Notes: generated by a model from the sequence alone, not told the origin. Shown: positions 9,542 through 22,965, counted from the first letter of the stretch. The stretch: DNA of 64,000 bases from Mesorhizobium australicum WSM2073 (GCF_000230995.2 NC_019973.1:4292001-4356000), one strand, 5' to 3'. Numbers and translations are program-made.

Positions 9542-10105
9542 CTATTCTTCAGCCGCAACGGCGGTGCCGCGGCGGGCCTGAAGGGTCGAATACTTGATGC
9601 CACGCGCGGCAGCCACATCCTTGGGATGCATCTGGCTCTTCAGCGCGTCGAAGGTGGCGCGAACCATGTTGTACGGGTTCGACGAACCCATCGACTTGGC
9701 AACCACGTCGTGCATGCCGAGCGTCTCGAAGACGGCGCGCATCGGGCCGCCGGCGATGATGCCGGTACCCTGCTTGGCGGCGCGCAGCAGAACACGGCCA
9801 GCGCCCCAACGTCCCTCGACGTCATGGTGCAGCGTGCGGCCCGAGCGCAACGGCACGAAGATCATGTCGCGCTTTGCGGATTCGGTTGCCTTGCGGATAG
9901 CTTCCGGCACTTCGCGCGCCTTGCCGTGACCAAAGCCAACGCGGCCCTTCTGGTCGCCGACGACGACGAGCGCGGCAAAACCAAAGCGACGGCCGCCCTT
10001 GACGACCTTGGCGACGCGGTTGATGTGGACGAGCTTGTCCACCATGCCGTCATCGCGTTCTTCACGATCGCGGCCGCGGCCGCCATCCCTACGTTCCTGT
10101 GCCAT
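9542..10105 (-). CDS. rpsE: 30S ribosomal protein S5
   Basis: S5 takes part in decoding accuracy and the mRNA entry helicase. The 187-residue protein has a charged Arg/Asp/Gly-rich N-terminal tail, the double-stranded-RNA-binding-like domain with [17 protein letters not shown], and the C-terminal domain with [20 protein letters not shown]. The ATG at 10105 gives [11 protein letters not shown], the usual rhizobial start. A 132-base gap holding a palindromic repeat separates it from the preceding rplR. Confidence 0.98.
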   Translation of the reverse strand: MAQERRDGGRGRDREERDDGMVDKLVHINRVAKVVKGGRRFGFAALVVVGDQKGRVGFGHGKAREVPEAIRKATESAKRDMIFVPLRSGRTLHHDVEGRWGAGRVLLRAAKQGTGIIAGGPMRAVFETLGMHDVVAKSMGSSNPYNMVRATFDALKSQMHPKDVAAARGIKYSTLQARRGTAVAAEE

Positions 10106-10194
10106 ATCCTGTTCCTTGTTCTTTTCCGGAAGCACGGGTTGCTGATTGCCGGCGCCGCTTTGGGTCGCCGACGGTGAAAACTATTTCTTCCTTT

Positions 10195-10237
10195 GCATGA
10201 TCTTATCCGAAAAGTCTGCAACTTTTCGGGGTCATGC
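10195..10237. repeat. Short palindromic repeat, copy 1 (rplR-rpsE gap)
   Basis: A two-level hairpin: outer arms GCATGA/TCATGC and an inner perfect 9-bp stem CCGAAAAGT/ACTTTTCGG around the loop CTGCA. The inner core is repeated almost exactly at 10689-10730 on the other side of rplR. The element interrupts the spc operon without a T-run, so it is more like a REP-type mRNA element than a terminator. Confidence 0.75.
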
Positions 10238-10597
10238 TTAGAAGCTGAGACCGCCTTCGCGGGCCGCTTCAGCCAGCGCCTTGACGCGGCCGTGATAGAT
10301 GTAGGCGCCGCGATCGAAGACGACTTCCTTGACGCCAGCCTTGGTGGCGCGCTCGGCGATCAGCTTGCCGATCGCAGCGGCGGCAGCAGTGTCAGCGCCG
10401 GTCTTGAGCGAACCCTTGAGATCCTTCTCGAGCGTCGAGGCGGCGGCAATGGTGTGGCCCTTGGCGTCGTCGATGACCTGAACGTAGATGTTCTTAGACG
10501 TGCGATGAACCGACAGACGCGGACGCTCGCCGGCGACTTTCTTGATCTGACGGCGCACGCGCTGCGCGCGGCGCTGGATGGATTCCTTGATAGCCAT
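10238..10597 (-). CDS. rplR: 50S ribosomal protein L18
   Basis: L18 mediates attachment of 5S rRNA to the large subunit. The 119-residue protein has the basic N-terminal arm ([20 protein letters not shown]), [19 protein letters not shown], and the conserved C-terminal [20 protein letters not shown]. Both flanks carry copies of the same palindromic repeat, which is unusual inside the spc operon. Confidence 0.98.
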   Translation of the reverse strand: MAIKESIQRRAQRVRRQIKKVAGERPRLSVHRTSKNIYVQVIDDAKGHTIAAASTLEKDLKGSLKTGADTAAAAAIGKLIAERATKAGVKEVVFDRGAYIYHGRVKALAEAAREGGLSF

Positions 10598-10688
10598 GAT
10601 AGTTCCTTGCCTTCAAAAAACGGGGGCCGCCATATGCGGTAGGCGAAGCGCCTCCCGCGACCGCTCCCCGCGGCGTTAACTTCCGTGG

Positions 10689-10730
10689 CTTGGTCCCTGT
10701 CCGAAAAGTCTGCAACTTTTCAGGACCAAG
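10689..10730. repeat. Short palindromic repeat, copy 2 (rplF-rplR gap)
   Basis: The core TCCGAAAAGTCTGCAACTTTTC is the same as in the copy at 10195-10237, but the outer arms differ: here CTTGGTCC pairs with GGACCAAG. The conserved core with independent, compensating arms suggests that the hairpin itself, not its sequence, is kept. Confidence 0.75.
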
Positions 10731-10734
10731 CCGA

Positions 10735-11268
10735 TTACTTCTTCTTGCCTTCCTTGCGGACGATCTTCTCGCCAGCGTAGCGGACGCCCTTGCCCTTGTA
10801 GGGCTCGGGACCGCGGTATTCGCGGATCTCCGCCGCGACCTGGCCGACCTGCTGCTTATCGATGCCGGCCACGGTGATTTCGGTCGGCTTCGGCACGGTG
10901 ATCGTGATGCCGGCCGGCGTCTCGTAGACGACATCATGGCTGAAGCCAAGGGCCAGTTGCAGGTTCTTGCCCTGCAAGGCGGCGCGATAGCCGACGCCGG
11001 TGATCTCGAGCTTCTTCTCGAAACCGTCCTTCACCCCCTGCAGGATGTTGACGATCTGCGTGCGCGACATGCCCCACTTGGAGCGGGCGGTCTTGGTCTG
11101 GTCGAGCGGCTGGACAGCGATTTCGCTGCCTTCCATCTTGACCAGGACTTCGTCGTTCACCACGAACTTCAGCTCGCCCTTGGGGCCCTTCGCCGTCACG
11201 GTCTGGCCATTGACGGTCGCGGTCACGCCCTGCGGCAGCGAAACGGGTTTCTTTCCAATACGAGACAT
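10735..11268 (-). CDS. rplF: 50S ribosomal protein L6
   Basis: L6 binds helix 97 of 23S rRNA near the factor-binding site. The 177-residue protein has the same length as in E. coli. It has two similar domains, beginning [15 protein letters not shown] and with the C-terminal signature [16 protein letters not shown]. It lies between rpsH and rplR. Confidence 0.98.
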   Translation of the reverse strand: MSRIGKKPVSLPQGVTATVNGQTVTAKGPKGELKFVVNDEVLVKMEGSEIAVQPLDQTKTARSKWGMSRTQIVNILQGVKDGFEKKLEITGVGYRAALQGKNLQLALGFSHDVVYETPAGITITVPKPTEITVAGIDKQQVGQVAAEIREYRGPEPYKGKGVRYAGEKIVRKEGKKK

Positions 11269-11356
11269 CAGGTTGTCCTCGTCACTTCTCTTGTTTCAGG
11301 TCTCTGTCTTCGGGAACGATCCGAAGACCGAATTCCACGTGCGGTAAGCTGCCGGA

Positions 11357-11755
11357 TCAGAAGATCTGGCAGAGGATCTCGCCGCCGACGTTCTGTTCGC
11401 GTGCTTCATGGTCGGCCATCACGCCCTTCGGTGTCGAAAGGATGGCAATGCCGAGGCCGTTGGCAACGTGCGGAATCGACTTGGCCGAGACGTAAACGCG
11501 GCGGCCGGGCTTCGAAACGCGGGCGATTTCGCGCACGACCGGGGCACCGTCGAAATACTTCAGCTCGATTTCGATCTCGGACTTGCCGTTGTCGAAATCG
11601 GTCTGGCTGTAATCGCGGATATAGCCTTCAGCCTTCAGCACGTCGAGGACGCGGGTGCGCAGACGCGAGGCCGGCGTCGAGACACTCGACTTCTTGCGGC
11701 CATAGGCGTTGCGGATACGGGTCAGCATATCGCCGAGAGGATCGCTCAATGACAT
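11357..11755 (-). CDS. rpsH: 30S ribosomal protein S8
   Basis: S8 is a primary 16S rRNA-binding protein that, in E. coli, also represses the spc operon by binding its mRNA. The 132-residue product starts [19 protein letters not shown], and the C-terminal signature [20 protein letters not shown] includes the STPKG RNA-binding turn. It starts 12 bases after the rpsN stop. Confidence 0.98.
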   Translation of the reverse strand: MSLSDPLGDMLTRIRNAYGRKKSSVSTPASRLRTRVLDVLKAEGYIRDYSQTDFDNGKSEIEIELKYFDGAPVVREIARVSKPGRRVYVSAKSIPHVANGLGIAILSTPKGVMADHEAREQNVGGEILCQIF

Positions 11756-11767
11756 GTTATGTCCTCC

Positions 11768-12073
11768 TTACCAGCTCGACTTGACCAGGCCCGGGATCTG
11801 GCCGTTATTGCCGAGGTCCCGAAGCGCGATGCGCGATACTTTGAGCTTGCGATAGTAGGCGCGCGGGCGGCCGGTGACTTCGCAGCGGTTGCGGATGCGG
11901 ATTTTGGCCGAGTTGCGCGGCATGGCGGCAAGCTTGAGCTGAGCGCGGAAGCGCTCTTCCATCGGCTTGGATTGATCCATGATGATCGCCTTGAGCGCAG
12001 CCCGCTTGGGACCGTATTGGTCTGCAAGCTTGCGGCGCCTGTTGTTCTTCTCGACTGAGCTGGTCTTTGCCAT
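11768..12073 (-). CDS. rpsN: 30S ribosomal protein S14
   Basis: S14 binds the 30S head. The 101-residue product is the long, zinc-independent form: the region where the short form carries CXXC pairs has only a single cysteine ([17 protein letters not shown]). It lies between rplE and rpsH in the spc operon. Confidence 0.97.
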   Translation of the reverse strand: MAKTSSVEKNNRRRKLADQYGPKRAALKAIIMDQSKPMEERFRAQLKLAAMPRNSAKIRIRNRCEVTGRPRAYYRKLKVSRIALRDLGNNGQIPGLVKSSW

Positions 12074-12100
12074 TTCAGATTTTTCCTTTTCTCGCTGCCG

Positions 12101-12679
12101 TTACTGGCGGAAGGGGAAGTTGAAAGCCTTGAGCAAAGCCCTGGCTTCGTCGTCCGTCTTCGCAGTCGTACAAACGATGACGTCCATGCCCCAGATCTGA
12201 TCAACCTTGTCGTAGTTGATCTCCGGGAACACGATGTGCTCCTTGATGCCCATGGCGTAGTTGCCACGGCCATCGAAGCTCTTGGGGTTCAGTCCGCGGA
12301 AGTCGCGGACGCGCGGCAGCGCGATGTTCACGAGACGGTCGAGGAACTCGTACATGCGTTCCTTGCGCAGCGTGACCTTGGCGCCGATCGGCATCTTCTC
12401 GCGAACCTTGAAGCCCGCGATCGAATTGCGGGCGCGGGTGACGACGGCCTTCTGGCCGGCGATCATCGCCAGGTCCTCGGCCGCGACCGAAGGCTTCTTC
12501 GAATCGGCGGTCGCTTCGCCCACACCCATGTTCAGCACGATCTTGTCGAGGCGCGGAACCTGCATCTCGTTGTCGTAGCCGAACTGCTCCTGCAGCGCCT
12601 TGCGGATGGTCTCGTTGTAGACCTGCTTGAGACGCGGCGTGCTGTTGGCAGTCGCCTGCTTGGTTTGAGCCTTAGCCAT
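12101..12679 (-). CDS. rplE: 50S ribosomal protein L5
   Basis: L5 binds 5S rRNA and forms the bridge to S13. The 192-residue protein carries [32 protein letters not shown] and [19 protein letters not shown]. The N-terminus has a short lysine/threonine-rich extension before the domain, typical of rhizobia. The ATG at 12679 lies inside the end of rplX (8-base overlap), suggesting translational coupling. Confidence 0.98.
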   Translation of the reverse strand: MAKAQTKQATANSTPRLKQVYNETIRKALQEQFGYDNEMQVPRLDKIVLNMGVGEATADSKKPSVAAEDLAMIAGQKAVVTRARNSIAGFKVREKMPIGAKVTLRKERMYEFLDRLVNIALPRVRDFRGLNPKSFDGRGNYAMGIKEHIVFPEINYDKVDQIWGMDVIVCTTAKTDDEARALLKAFNFPFRQ

Positions 12680-12986
12680 TGATGACTTCTCCCGAGCGCT
12701 TGGCGACGCGCACCTTCTTGCCGTCCTTCTGGAAGACGAAACCGACGCGGGTCGGCTTGCCATCCTTCGGGTCGGCCAGCGCGATGTTCGACAGCTGGAT
12801 CGGCGCTTCCTTGGTGATGATCCCGCCCTCTTGGGACTGGGACTGCTTCTGGTGACGACGGATCATGTTGACGCCGCGCACCAGCGCGGTGTCATCCTTC
12901 GGCTGAACCGAGAGGACTTCGCCCGAACGGCCCTTGTCCTTGCCGGCCAGCACGACGACCTTGTCGCCTTTTCTAATCTTTTGCAT
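12672..12986 (-). CDS. rplX: 50S ribosomal protein L24
   Basis: L24 is an assembly initiator for the large subunit. The 104-residue protein has the KOW motif ([19 protein letters not shown]) at the N-terminus and the [11 protein letters not shown] segment. It overlaps the start of rplE by eight bases and starts 12 bases after the rplN stop. Confidence 0.98.
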   Translation of the reverse strand: MQKIRKGDKVVVLAGKDKGRSGEVLSVQPKDDTALVRGVNMIRRHQKQSQSQEGGIITKEAPIQLSNIALADPKDGKPTRVGFVFQKDGKKVRVAKRSGEVING

Positions 12987-12998
12987 TGGTCCGGCTCC

Positions 12999-13367
12999 TT
13001 ACAGCACTTCAGGCGCGAGCGAGATGATCTTCATGTGGTTCTTGGCGCGAAGTTCGCGCGGAACCGGTCCGAAGATACGCGTGCCGATCGGCTCTTTCTT
13101 GTTGTCGACGAGAACGGCCGCGTTCTTGTCGAAACGGATCACGCTGCCGTCCGGGCGGCGGATGTCCTTGGCCGTGCGAACCACGACCGCCTTCATCACA
13201 TCGCCCTTCTTAACGCGGCCGCGCGGAATGGCTTCCTTGATCGACACCACGATGATGTCGCCCACGGAAGCGTATTTCCGCTTCGAGCCGCCCAGCACCT
13301 TGATGCACATGACACGACGCGCGCCGGAATTATCCGCCACGTCGAGGTTTGTTTGCATCTGAATCAT
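12999..13367 (-). CDS. rplN: 50S ribosomal protein L14
   Basis: L14 sits at the subunit interface and binds 23S rRNA next to L19. The 122-residue product begins [19 protein letters not shown], with the signature segment [20 protein letters not shown]. It is the first gene of the spc operon in the classical division, 72 bases after rpsQ. Confidence 0.98.
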   Translation of the reverse strand: MIQMQTNLDVADNSGARRVMCIKVLGGSKRKYASVGDIIVVSIKEAIPRGRVKKGDVMKAVVVRTAKDIRRPDGSVIRFDKNAAVLVDNKKEPIGTRIFGPVPRELRAKNHMKIISLAPEVL

Positions 13368-13439
13368 GACTGGCCGCCTTCTTCTTTTCTAACGGGATGG
13401 GCTCGAAGCCCCTCCCCGGTCTGTCCAAAATTCGTTTGT

Positions 13440-13679
13440 TTACGCCTGATCCGAGGATACGACGATCCAGCGCTTATCCTTGGAAATCGGCTTCGATTCC
13501 TGGATGAACACCTGATCGCCGACCTTGTGGGCGTTGTTCTCGTCGTGCGCCTTGTACTTCTTGGTCATGCGCACGGTCTTCTTCATCACGGGATGCGTGA
13601 AGCGCCGTTCGACCTTGACGACAACCGTCTTCTCGTTCTTGTCGCTGACGACGGTGCCCTGCAGAATGCGCTTTGGCAT
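13440..13679 (-). CDS. rpsQ: 30S ribosomal protein S17
   Basis: S17 is a primary 16S rRNA-binding protein. The 79-residue OB-fold protein begins [18 protein letters not shown] and has the signature [18 protein letters not shown]. It closes the S10 operon in the classical order and starts 11 bases after the rpmC stop. Confidence 0.98.
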   Translation of the reverse strand: MPKRILQGTVVSDKNEKTVVVKVERRFTHPVMKKTVRMTKKYKAHDENNAHKVGDQVFIQESKPISKDKRWIVVSSDQA

Positions 13680-13690
13680 GGTTTTCGTCC

Positions 13691-13891
13691 TTAAGCCTTC
13701 TTGGCCGCGGACTTTTCCGCAGCGATGGTCTTGATACGCGCAATGTCCTTGCGAACCTGCCTCACGCGCGCGGTCTTCTCGAGCTGGCCGGTGGCCTTCT
13801 GGAAGCGCAGGTTGAACTGCTCCTTCTTCAGGCTGGCCAGGTCGTCGGTCAGCTGGTCCTGGGTCTTGGTCCGGATGTCTTCGGCTTTCAT
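13691..13891 (-). CDS. rpmC: 50S ribosomal protein L29
   Basis: L29 lies at the exit of the peptide tunnel next to L23. The 66-residue product starts [20 protein letters not shown] and has the helix-hairpin pattern with [20 protein letters not shown]. The ATG at 13889-13891 was chosen inside a longer open frame because it gives the expected length and N-terminus. It starts 13 bases after the rplP stop. Confidence 0.97.
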   Translation of the reverse strand: MKAEDIRTKTQDQLTDDLASLKKEQFNLRFQKATGQLEKTARVRQVRKDIARIKTIAAEKSAAKKA

Positions 13892-13904
13892 GATCAGCCC
13901 GTCC

Positions 13905-14318
13905 TTATTCTGCGATGCGCTGTACGAAGCGCGTCCTGACCGAGAGCTTGGCCGCGCCGAGACGCAGCGCCTCACGGGCGGTTTCTTCATTGACGCCGTC
14001 GATCTCGAACATGATGCGGCCCGGCTTGACGCGCGCCGCCCAGTAATCGACCGCGCCCTTGCCCTTGCCCATGCGGACTTCGGTCGGCTTCGAAGTGACC
14101 GGCACGTCCGGGAAAATGCGGATCCAGACGCGGCCGGCACGCTTCATTTCGCGAGTGATCGCGCGGCGGGCCGCCTCGATCTCACGCGCGGTGACGCGGT
14201 TCGGCTCAAGCGCCTTCAGCCCGAAACCACCGAAATCCAGGTTGGTGCCGCCCTTTGCGGTACCATGGATACGGCCCTTGAACTGCTTGCGGAACTTTGT
14301 GCGCTTTGGCTGCAGCAT
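13905..14318 (-). CDS. rplP: 50S ribosomal protein L16
   Basis: L16 helps organise the A-site side of the peptidyl transferase centre. The 137-residue product begins [19 protein letters not shown] and includes [20 protein letters not shown] and [18 protein letters not shown]. It lies between rpsC and rpmC. Confidence 0.98.
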   Translation of the reverse strand: MLQPKRTKFRKQFKGRIHGTAKGGTNLDFGGFGLKALEPNRVTAREIEAARRAITREMKRAGRVWIRIFPDVPVTSKPTEVRMGKGKGAVDYWAARVKPGRIMFEIDGVNEETAREALRLGAAKLSVRTRFVQRIAE

Positions 14319-14345
14319 CGTTCTAACTCCAAATTCCTAAATGTC

Positions 14346-15071
14346 TCAGGCGTTTTCGCGACGACGACCGCGTTCGCGATCACCACCACCGCCATGCGCG
14401 GCATCACCCTCGGTCGCGCGGCGTTCCGAAGCCATCGGATCGTGCTCGAGGATCTCGCCCTTGAATACCCAGACCTTGACGCCGCAGATGCCATACGCCG
14501 TGTTCGCCTCGGCCGTGCCGTAGTCGACATCGGCGCGCAGCGTATGCAGCGGCACGCGACCTTCACGGTACCATTCCATGCGCGCGATCTCGGCGCCGCC
14601 AAGACGGCCGGCGCAGTTGATGCGGATGCCTTCGGCACCGAGGCGCATGGCCGACTGCACGGCACGCTTCATGGCGCGGCGGAACGCGATACGGCGCTCG
14701 AGCTGCTGGGCGATCGACTGGGCGACCAGGGTCGCGTCGATTTCCGGCTTGCGCACTTCAACGATGTTGAGGTGCGTCTCGGACTTCGTCATCTCCATCA
14801 GCTTCTTGCGAAGCTTCTCGATGTCGGCGCCCTTCTTGCCGATGATCAGACCCGGGCGCGCGGCATGGATGGTGACGCGGCACTTCTTGTGCGGACGCTC
14901 GATCACGACCTTCGAGATCGCGGCCTGCTTGAGTTCCTTCTCAAGATACTTGCGGATCTTGATGTCCTCATGCAGCAGCTTGCCGTACTCGCCGGTGTTC
15001 GCGAACCAGCGCGAATCCCAGGTGCGGTTGATGCCGAGGCGAAGACCGATCGGATTGACTTTCTGGCCCAT
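14346..15071 (-). CDS. rpsC: 30S ribosomal protein S3
   Basis: S3 is part of the mRNA entry helicase. The 241-residue protein begins [20 protein letters not shown]; the KH domain has [20 protein letters not shown]. The C-terminal tail (about 215-241) is rich in Arg, Glu and Gly and longer than in E. coli. Start and stop overlap by one base with rplV (TAATG arrangement). Confidence 0.98.
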   Translation of the reverse strand: MGQKVNPIGLRLGINRTWDSRWFANTGEYGKLLHEDIKIRKYLEKELKQAAISKVVIERPHKKCRVTIHAARPGLIIGKKGADIEKLRKKLMEMTKSETHLNIVEVRKPEIDATLVAQSIAQQLERRIAFRRAMKRAVQSAMRLGAEGIRINCAGRLGGAEIARMEWYREGRVPLHTLRADVDYGTAEANTAYGICGVKVWVFKGEILEHDPMASERRATEGDAAHGGGGDRERGRRRENA

Positions 15072-15460
15072 TATGCGGCCTCCCCTTTTTCTTCGACTTC
15101 ACGAACGACGATCGTGAGGTGCGAGAACGGCTTCTCGATACGGCTGGCGCGACCACGGCCACGAGCGTGGAACCGCTTCATGACGATCGACTTGCCGACA
15201 TAGGCTTCCGCCACCACCAGCGCATCGACATCGAGGTCGTGGTTGTTTTCCGCGTTGGCGATTGCCGATTCCAGCGTCTTCTTGACCGTGCCGGAAATCC
15301 GCTTGGCCGAGAATTCGAGATCGGAAAGCGCTGTCGCGACCTTCTTGCCGCGGATCAGCGCGGCAACCAGGTTCAGCTTCTGCGGGCTGATACGGATCGT
15401 GCGCAACACGGCGCGCGCTTCGTTGTCAGCAAGCCTGCGCGGAGCTTTGGCCTTGCCCAT
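15071..15460 (-). CDS. rplV: 50S ribosomal protein L22
   Basis: L22 forms the narrowest part of the peptide exit tunnel. The 129-residue product has [20 protein letters not shown] near the N-terminus and the extended tunnel loop with [20 protein letters not shown]. It lies two bases after the rpsS stop and overlaps rpsC by one base. Confidence 0.98.
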   Translation of the reverse strand: MGKAKAPRRLADNEARAVLRTIRISPQKLNLVAALIRGKKVATALSDLEFSAKRISGTVKKTLESAIANAENNHDLDVDALVVAEAYVGKSIVMKRFHARGRGRASRIEKPFSHLTIVVREVEEKGEAA

Positions 15461-15462
15461 GA

Positions 15463-15741
15463 TTATTTCCTCTTCGCCTTCTTATCCGCGCCGTGACCGT
15501 AATAGGTCCGGGTCGGAGCGAATTCACCGAACTTGTGACCGACCATGTCCTCGTTCACCGAAACGGGAACATGCTTCTGGCCGTTGTAGACACCGAAGGT
15601 GAGGCCGACGAACTGCGGCAGGATGGTGGAGCGACGGCTCCACATCTTGATCACCTCATTGCGACCGCCTTCACGAACCTTGTCTACCTTCTTGAGAAGG
15701 TAGCCGTCGATGAAGGGGCCTTTCCAAATAGAACGAGTCAC
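15463..15741 (-). CDS. rpsS: 30S ribosomal protein S19
   Basis: S19 binds the 30S head together with S13. The 92-residue protein begins at a GTG (15739-15741), reading [19 protein letters not shown]; no upstream ATG gives a better start. It contains [20 protein letters not shown] and [18 protein letters not shown]. It follows rplB by 16 bases. Confidence 0.97.
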   Translation of the reverse strand: MTRSIWKGPFIDGYLLKKVDKVREGGRNEVIKMWSRRSTILPQFVGLTFGVYNGQKHVPVSVNEDMVGHKFGEFAPTRTYYGHGADKKAKRK

Positions 15742-15757
15742 TTGGCGTTACCTCTTC

Positions 15758-16591
15758 TTAGCTCTTGCGCTGATGGCGCGAGCGCAGGATGAACTTGTCG
15801 GTCGCCTTGTTGGACCGCGTCTTCTTGCCCTTGGTCGGCTTGCCCCACGGGCTGACCGGATGACGGCCACCGGAGGTGCGGCCTTCACCACCGCCATGCG
15901 GGTGGTCGACCGGGTTCATGGTCACGCCGCGATTGTGCGGACGCTTGCCACGCCAAACCGTGCGGCCGGCCTTGCCGTCGTTGATGTTGCCGTGGTCCGG
16001 ATTGGACACGGCACCGACGGTGGCCATGCAGGAGCCGTGAACGACACGCTGCTCGCCCGAGTTGAGGCGCAGGATCGCCATGCCCTGGTCACGGCCGACC
16101 AACTGGCCGTAGCCACCTGCCGAACGAGCGACCTGGGCGCCCTTGCCCGGCTTCAACTCGATGTTGTGGACGATGGTGCCGACCGGCATCGAGGCCAGCG
16201 GCATCGCATTGCCCGGCTTCACGTCGACCGCTTCGCCAGCCACGATCTTGTCGCCGGGAGCCAGACGCTGCGGAGCGATGATGTAGGACAGCTCACCATC
16301 ATCATACTTGATCAGTGCGATGAAGGCGGTGCGGTTCGGATCGTATTCAATGCGCTCGACCGTGCCGACAACGTCGAACTTGCGACGCTTGAAGTCGATG
16401 ATGCGGTACGAACGCTTGTGGCCACCACCGATGAAGCGGGCGGTGATACGGCCGTGGTTGTTGCGGCCGCCCGACTTGGTCAGACCCTCGGTCAGGCCCT
16501 TGACGGGCTTGCCCTTGTAGAGGCCCGAGCGGTCGACGATGACCAGCTGGCGGGTGCTCGGCGTTACCGGGTTGAATTTTTTCAGTGCCAT
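15758..16591 (-). CDS. rplB: 50S ribosomal protein L2
   Basis: L2 is essential for subunit association and peptidyl transfer. The 277-residue product begins [17 protein letters not shown] and includes [20 protein letters not shown] and the strictly conserved loop [17 protein letters not shown], which holds the histidine implicated in peptidyl-transferase function. It lies between rplW and rpsS. Confidence 0.98.
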   Translation of the reverse strand: MALKKFNPVTPSTRQLVIVDRSGLYKGKPVKGLTEGLTKSGGRNNHGRITARFIGGGHKRSYRIIDFKRRKFDVVGTVERIEYDPNRTAFIALIKYDDGELSYIIAPQRLAPGDKIVAGEAVDVKPGNAMPLASMPVGTIVHNIELKPGKGAQVARSAGGYGQLVGRDQGMAILRLNSGEQRVVHGSCMATVGAVSNPDHGNINDGKAGRTVWRGKRPHNRGVTMNPVDHPHGGGEGRTSGGRHPVSPWGKPTKGKKTRSNKATDKFILRSRHQRKS

Positions 16592-16614
16592 TGTTGTTGT
16601 CCTCGCGGCCTTGC

Positions 16615-16908
16615 TCAGAGACCCGTCGCGACGTCGATCGACTGGCCGTCGGCCAGCGTCACGATCGCCTTCTTGACGTCGCTCTGGCGGCCGATCGTGC
16701 CGCGGAAGCGCTTGATCTTGCCCTTGCGGACAAGCGTGTTCACGGCCATCACCTTGACGCCGAACAGCGCTTCGACGGCGGCCTTGATTTCGGGCTTCGA
16801 CGCCTTCTTGGCGACGTTGAAGACGACCTGGTTCTGCTCGGAGGCCATGGTCGACTTTTCAGTGATCGCCGGCGAGACGATCACGTCGTAGTGACGAAGG
16901 TCGGTCAT
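16615..16908 (-). CDS. rplW: 50S ribosomal protein L23
   Basis: L23 docks trigger factor and SRP at the tunnel exit. The 97-residue protein has [20 protein letters not shown] at the N-terminus and [20 protein letters not shown]. The start overlaps the rplD stop by four bases (ATGA), implying coupling. Confidence 0.98.
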   Translation of the reverse strand: MTDLRHYDVIVSPAITEKSTMASEQNQVVFNVAKKASKPEIKAAVEALFGVKVMAVNTLVRKGKIKRFRGTIGRQSDVKKAIVTLADGQSIDVATGL

Positions 16909-17525
16909 TTAAAGCGCTCCTCGAGAGCCTCGACGGCGGCCTTTGAAAGGACCAGCGTGCCGCGGCGCAGAATGTCGTAGACGTTGATGCCCTGGATGGG
17001 CAGCACGTCGATGTTGGGGATGTTGGTGGCTGCCAGCTTGAAGTTCTTGTCAAGCTCGGCGCCGCCAATCACCAGGGCGTTGGTCAGGCCCAGCGTCGCG
17101 AAATTCGCGATCAGCGCCTTGGTCTTGGCCTCGGTCAGCTTCAGCTCGTCGATGATGATGATCGACGCGCTCTTGGCCTTGGCCGAAAGGGCATGCTTGA
17201 GGCCGAGCGCACGAACCTTCTTGGGCAGTTCATGCTCATGGCTGCGAACGACCGGGCCGTGGGCCTTGCCGCCGCCGCGGAACTGCGGAGCGCGTGCGGA
17301 GTGGTGACGGGCGCGGCCCGTACCCTTCTGCTTGTACATCTTGGCACCGGTGCGCGCGATTTCGGCGCGGCCCTTGGCCTTGTGCGTGCCCTGCTGCTTC
17401 TTGGCAAGCTGCCAGCGCACGACGCGCTGCAGGATGTCCTCGCGCGGATCAAGGCCGAAAATTCCGTCGGAAAGTTCCACCTTGCCGGCGTCTTTGCCGC
17501 CGAGCGTTGTGATCTTGAGATCCAT
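16905..17525 (-). CDS. rplD: 50S ribosomal protein L4
   Basis: L4 lines the exit tunnel; in E. coli it also represses the S10 operon. The 206-residue product has the tunnel loop [20 protein letters not shown] and HAKGRAE-type preceding sequence. It overlaps rplC by one base and rplW by four bases. I see no clear S10-type leader hairpin upstream of rpsJ, so L4 autoregulation cannot be claimed here. Confidence 0.98.
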   Translation of the reverse strand: MDLKITTLGGKDAGKVELSDGIFGLDPREDILQRVVRWQLAKKQQGTHKAKGRAEIARTGAKMYKQKGTGRARHHSARAPQFRGGGKAHGPVVRSHEHELPKKVRALGLKHALSAKAKSASIIIIDELKLTEAKTKALIANFATLGLTNALVIGGAELDKNFKLAATNIPNIDVLPIQGINVYDILRRGTLVLSKAAVEALEERFK

Positions 17526-18247
17526 TATTCCGCTCCCTCTGTGGCCGGAGCCTCGTTCTTAGCAGCTGCCGCAACGGCGCGGATCGCGGCGGGCTTCGGC
17601 GCATTGGCCGGCAGTGCCACCTTGGCCGCGTCGCGGACCAGGATCCAGGCGCCCTTCGATCCGGGAACCGCACCGCGGATCAGGATAAGGCCGCGGTCGG
17701 CATCGGTCGAAACGACCTCGACATTCTGTGTCGTCACGCGGGTGTCGCCCATGTGACCAGCCATATGCTTGCCCTTGAACACCTTGCCCGGGTCCTGGCG
17801 CTGACCGGTCGAGCCGTGTGTACGGTGCGAGACCGAGTTACCGTGGGTCGCGCGGCCACCACCCATGTGGTGGCGCTTGATGACGCCCTGGAAACCCTTG
17901 CCGATCGTCGTGCCCGTCACATCGACCTTCTGGCCGGCGACAAAATGGTCGACGGTGATCTCGGCGCCGACGTCGATCATGTTGTCGGCAGAGACGCGGA
18001 ACTCGGCGACCTTCGCCTTCGGCTCGACGGAGGCGGTCGCGAAATGGCCGCGCATCGCCTTCGACGTGTTCTTCACCTTGGCGAGGCCAACGCCGAGCTG
18101 AACGGCGGTGTAGCCATTCTTCTCCTGCGTGCGCTGTGCCACGACCTGGCAGTTCTCCATCTGGAGAACGGTGACGGGAACATGTTCCCCGGCATCATTA
18201 TAGATGCGGGTCATTCCCACCTTCTTTGCAATCACACCTGAACGCAT
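17525..18247 (-). CDS. rplC: 50S ribosomal protein L3
   Basis: L3 binds near the peptidyl transferase centre. The 240-residue product begins [20 protein letters not shown] and has the central extension [20 protein letters not shown] with the conserved [20 protein letters not shown]. The C-terminus carries an alanine-rich extension of about 30 residues missing in E. coli. The ATG at 18247 was chosen over an open upstream extension. Confidence 0.98.
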   Translation of the reverse strand: MRSGVIAKKVGMTRIYNDAGEHVPVTVLQMENCQVVAQRTQEKNGYTAVQLGVGLAKVKNTSKAMRGHFATASVEPKAKVAEFRVSADNMIDVGAEITVDHFVAGQKVDVTGTTIGKGFQGVIKRHHMGGGRATHGNSVSHRTHGSTGQRQDPGKVFKGKHMAGHMGDTRVTTQNVEVVSTDADRGLILIRGAVPGSKGAWILVRDAAKVALPANAPKPAAIRAVAAAAKNEAPATEGAE

Positions 18248-18308
18248 CGGTTCAATTCCTTTAGAGTTCCGGGCCAGGGGCACCGCCCCTTACCGCGCTC
18301 TCATTCCC

Positions 18309-18617
18309 TTAGAGCTTGATCTCGACGTCGACGCCGGCGGCCAGATCGAGCTTCATCAAAGCATCGACCGTCTGCGGGGTCGGATCGACGATGTCGAGCA
18401 GACGCTTGTGCGTGCGCATCTCGAACTGCTCGCGGCTCTTCTTGTCGACGTGGGGCGACCGGTTGACCGTGAACTTTTCGATCCGCGTCGGCAGCGGAAT
18501 GGGGCCGCGGACGTTTGCCCCGGTGCGCTTGGCCGTCGACACGATTTCCTTCGTCGAGGCGTCGAGCACGCGGTGATCAAACGCCTTCAGGCGGATGCGG
18601 ATATTCTGTCCGTTCAT
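18309..18617 (-). CDS. rpsJ: 30S ribosomal protein S10
   Basis: S10 (NusE) is a ribosomal protein and also a transcription antitermination factor that partners NusB. The 102-residue product begins [20 protein letters not shown], with the conserved loop [20 protein letters not shown]. It starts the S10 operon, 69 bases after the tuf stop, and is probably read through from the str operon. Confidence 0.98.
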   Translation of the reverse strand: MNGQNIRIRLKAFDHRVLDASTKEIVSTAKRTGANVRGPIPLPTRIEKFTVNRSPHVDKKSREQFEMRTHKRLLDIVDPTPQTVDALMKLDLAAGVDVEIKL

Positions 18618-18686
18618 GCGTCACTTCCTTGTTCTGGCGCGGCGCGGGCAACTCCGGCGCCCGCGACAGATCGGTTTAAGTCCAAA

Positions 18687-19862
18687 TTACTCTTTGATGG
18701 TGACGACGATGCCGGCACCGACGGTGCGGCCGCCTTCACGGATGGCGAAGCGCAGCTTCTCTTCCATGGCGATCGGCACGATCAGCTCGACATCGACCGT
18801 GATGTTGTCGCCGGGCATCACCATCTCGGTGCCTTCCGGCAGCGACACGATGCCGGTCACGTCGGTCGTGCGGAAGTAGAACTGCGGACGGTAGTTGGTG
18901 AAGAACGGCGTATGACGGCCACCTTCGTCCTTGGTCAGGATGTAAGCTTCGGCCACGAACTTCTTGTGCGGCTTCACCGTGCCCGGCTTGGCCAGAACCT
19001 GGCCGCGCTCGACACCCTCACGATCAACGCCGCGCAACAGCGCGCCGATGTTGTCGCCAGCCTGGCCCTGGTCGAGCAGCTTGCGGAACATTTCGACGCC
19101 CGTGCAGGTCGTCTTGGTCGTCGGACGGATGCCGATGATCTCCAGTTCCTCGCCGACCTTGACCACGCCGCGCTCGACGCGGCCGGTGACGACCGTGCCG
19201 CGGCCCGAGATCGAGAACACGTCCTCGATCGGCATCAGGAACGGCTTGTCCAGCGGACGAACCGGCGTCGGGATGTAGGCGTCGACCGCAGCCATCAGCT
19301 CGCGGATCGCGTCCTCGCCGATCTTCTTGTCCGAATCTTCCAGAGCGGCCAGCGCCGAACCCTTGACGATCGGAATGTCGTCGCCGGGGAATTCGTTCTT
19401 CGACAGCAGTTCGCGAACCTCGAGCTCGACCAGTTCGAGCAGCTCGGCGTCGTCGACCTGGTCGACCTTGTTCAGGAACACAACGATCGACGGCACGCCG
19501 ACCTGACGGGCAAGCAGGATATGCTCGCGGGTCTGCGGCATCGGGCCGTCGGCGGCCGACACGACCAGGATCGCGCCGTCCATCTGCGCGGCACCGGTGA
19601 TCATGTTCTTCACATAGTCGGCGTGGCCGGGGCAGTCGACGTGGGCATAGTGGCGGTTGGCGGTCTCGTATTCGACGTGAGCCGTCGAGATCGTGATGCC
19701 GCGCGCCTTCTCTTCAGGCGCCGCATCGATCTGGTCGTAGCGCTTGTATTCGCCAAAATACTTGGTGATCGCCGCCGTCAGCGACGTTTTGCCATGGTCG
19801 ACGTGACCAATCGTGCCGATGTTCACATGAGGCTTGGTGCGCTCGAATTTACCTTTTGCCAT
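18687..19862 (-). CDS. tuf: Elongation factor Tu, copy 1 (str operon)
   Basis: EF-Tu delivers aminoacyl-tRNA to the ribosome as a GTP complex. The 391-residue protein has G1 [15 protein letters not shown] near residue 18, the switch-I segment [16 protein letters not shown]3 [13 protein letters not shown], and G4 NKVDQVDD. The protein is identical to that encoded at 40757-41932; the DNA differs at four positions, all silent. The sequence identity ends at the ORF boundaries, and the flanks are unrelated. This is the tufA position between fusA and rpsJ. Confidence 0.98.
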   Translation of the reverse strand: MAKGKFERTKPHVNIGTIGHVDHGKTSLTAAITKYFGEYKRYDQIDAAPEEKARGITISTAHVEYETANRHYAHVDCPGHADYVKNMITGAAQMDGAILVVSAADGPMPQTREHILLARQVGVPSIVVFLNKVDQVDDAELLELVELEVRELLSKNEFPGDDIPIVKGSALAALEDSDKKIGEDAIRELMAAVDAYIPTPVRPLDKPFLMPIEDVFSISGRGTVVTGRVERGVVKVGEELEIIGIRPTTKTTCTGVEMFRKLLDQGQAGDNIGALLRGVDREGVERGQVLAKPGTVKPHKKFVAEAYILTKDEGGRHTPFFTNYRPQFYFRTTDVTGIVSLPEGTEMVMPGDNITVDVELIVPIAMEEKLRFAIREGGRTVGAGIVVTIKE

Positions 19863-19928
19863 GTGATGTCTCCAATCCTGCTCGCCCGTGCGGGCCTTGA
19901 TTTAAGTTACTGCTGCAACCCGTCGGGG

Positions 19929-22019
<2,091 letters not shown>

Positions 22020-22048
22020 CGTAGCTGCCTCTCAGTCTCGTTCGCGCT

Positions 22049-22531
<483 letters not shown>

Positions 22532-22593
22532 TCAATCTCGTAGCCCGGCGCATTCAAGCAGCACCAAGGCCGAAAAATCTTACTTCGGACGCC

Positions 22594-22965
22594 TTACTTC
22601 GGACGCTTGGCGCCGTACTTCGAACGGCGCTGCTTGCGGTTCTTCACACCCTGCGTGTCGAGCACGCCGCGGATGATGTGGTAGCGCACGCCCGGAAGAT
22701 CCTTGACGCGGCCGCCGCGGATCATGACCACGGAGTGCTCCTGAAGGTTGTGACCTTCGCCGGGGATGTAACCGATCACTTCAAAACCATTGGTCAGGCG
22801 GATCTTGGCCACCTTGCGCAGCGCCGAGTTCGGCTTCTTCGGCGTCGTTGTATAGACGCGCGTGCAGACGCCCCGCTTCTGCGGGTTCTGCTGCATGGCC
22901 GGGACCTTGTTGCGCTTCACCGGCGCAATGCGCGGCTTGCGGATCAGCTGGTTGACGGTAGGCAT
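22594..22965 (-). CDS. rpsL: 30S ribosomal protein S12
   Basis: S12 sits at the decoding centre and affects accuracy. The 123-residue protein begins [15 protein letters not shown] and has the loop [18 protein letters not shown], including the Lys altered in streptomycin-resistant mutants, and [16 protein letters not shown]. Both resistance-associated sites appear wild type. The ATG at 22965 was chosen over an upstream in-frame start. It is the first gene of the str operon, about 240 nt after a predicted promoter. Confidence 0.98.
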   Translation of the reverse strand: MPTVNQLIRKPRIAPVKRNKVPAMQQNPQKRGVCTRVYTTTPKKPNSALRKVAKIRLTNGFEVIGYIPGEGHNLQEHSVVMIRGGRVKDLPGVRYHIIRGVLDTQGVKNRKQRRSKYGAKRPK

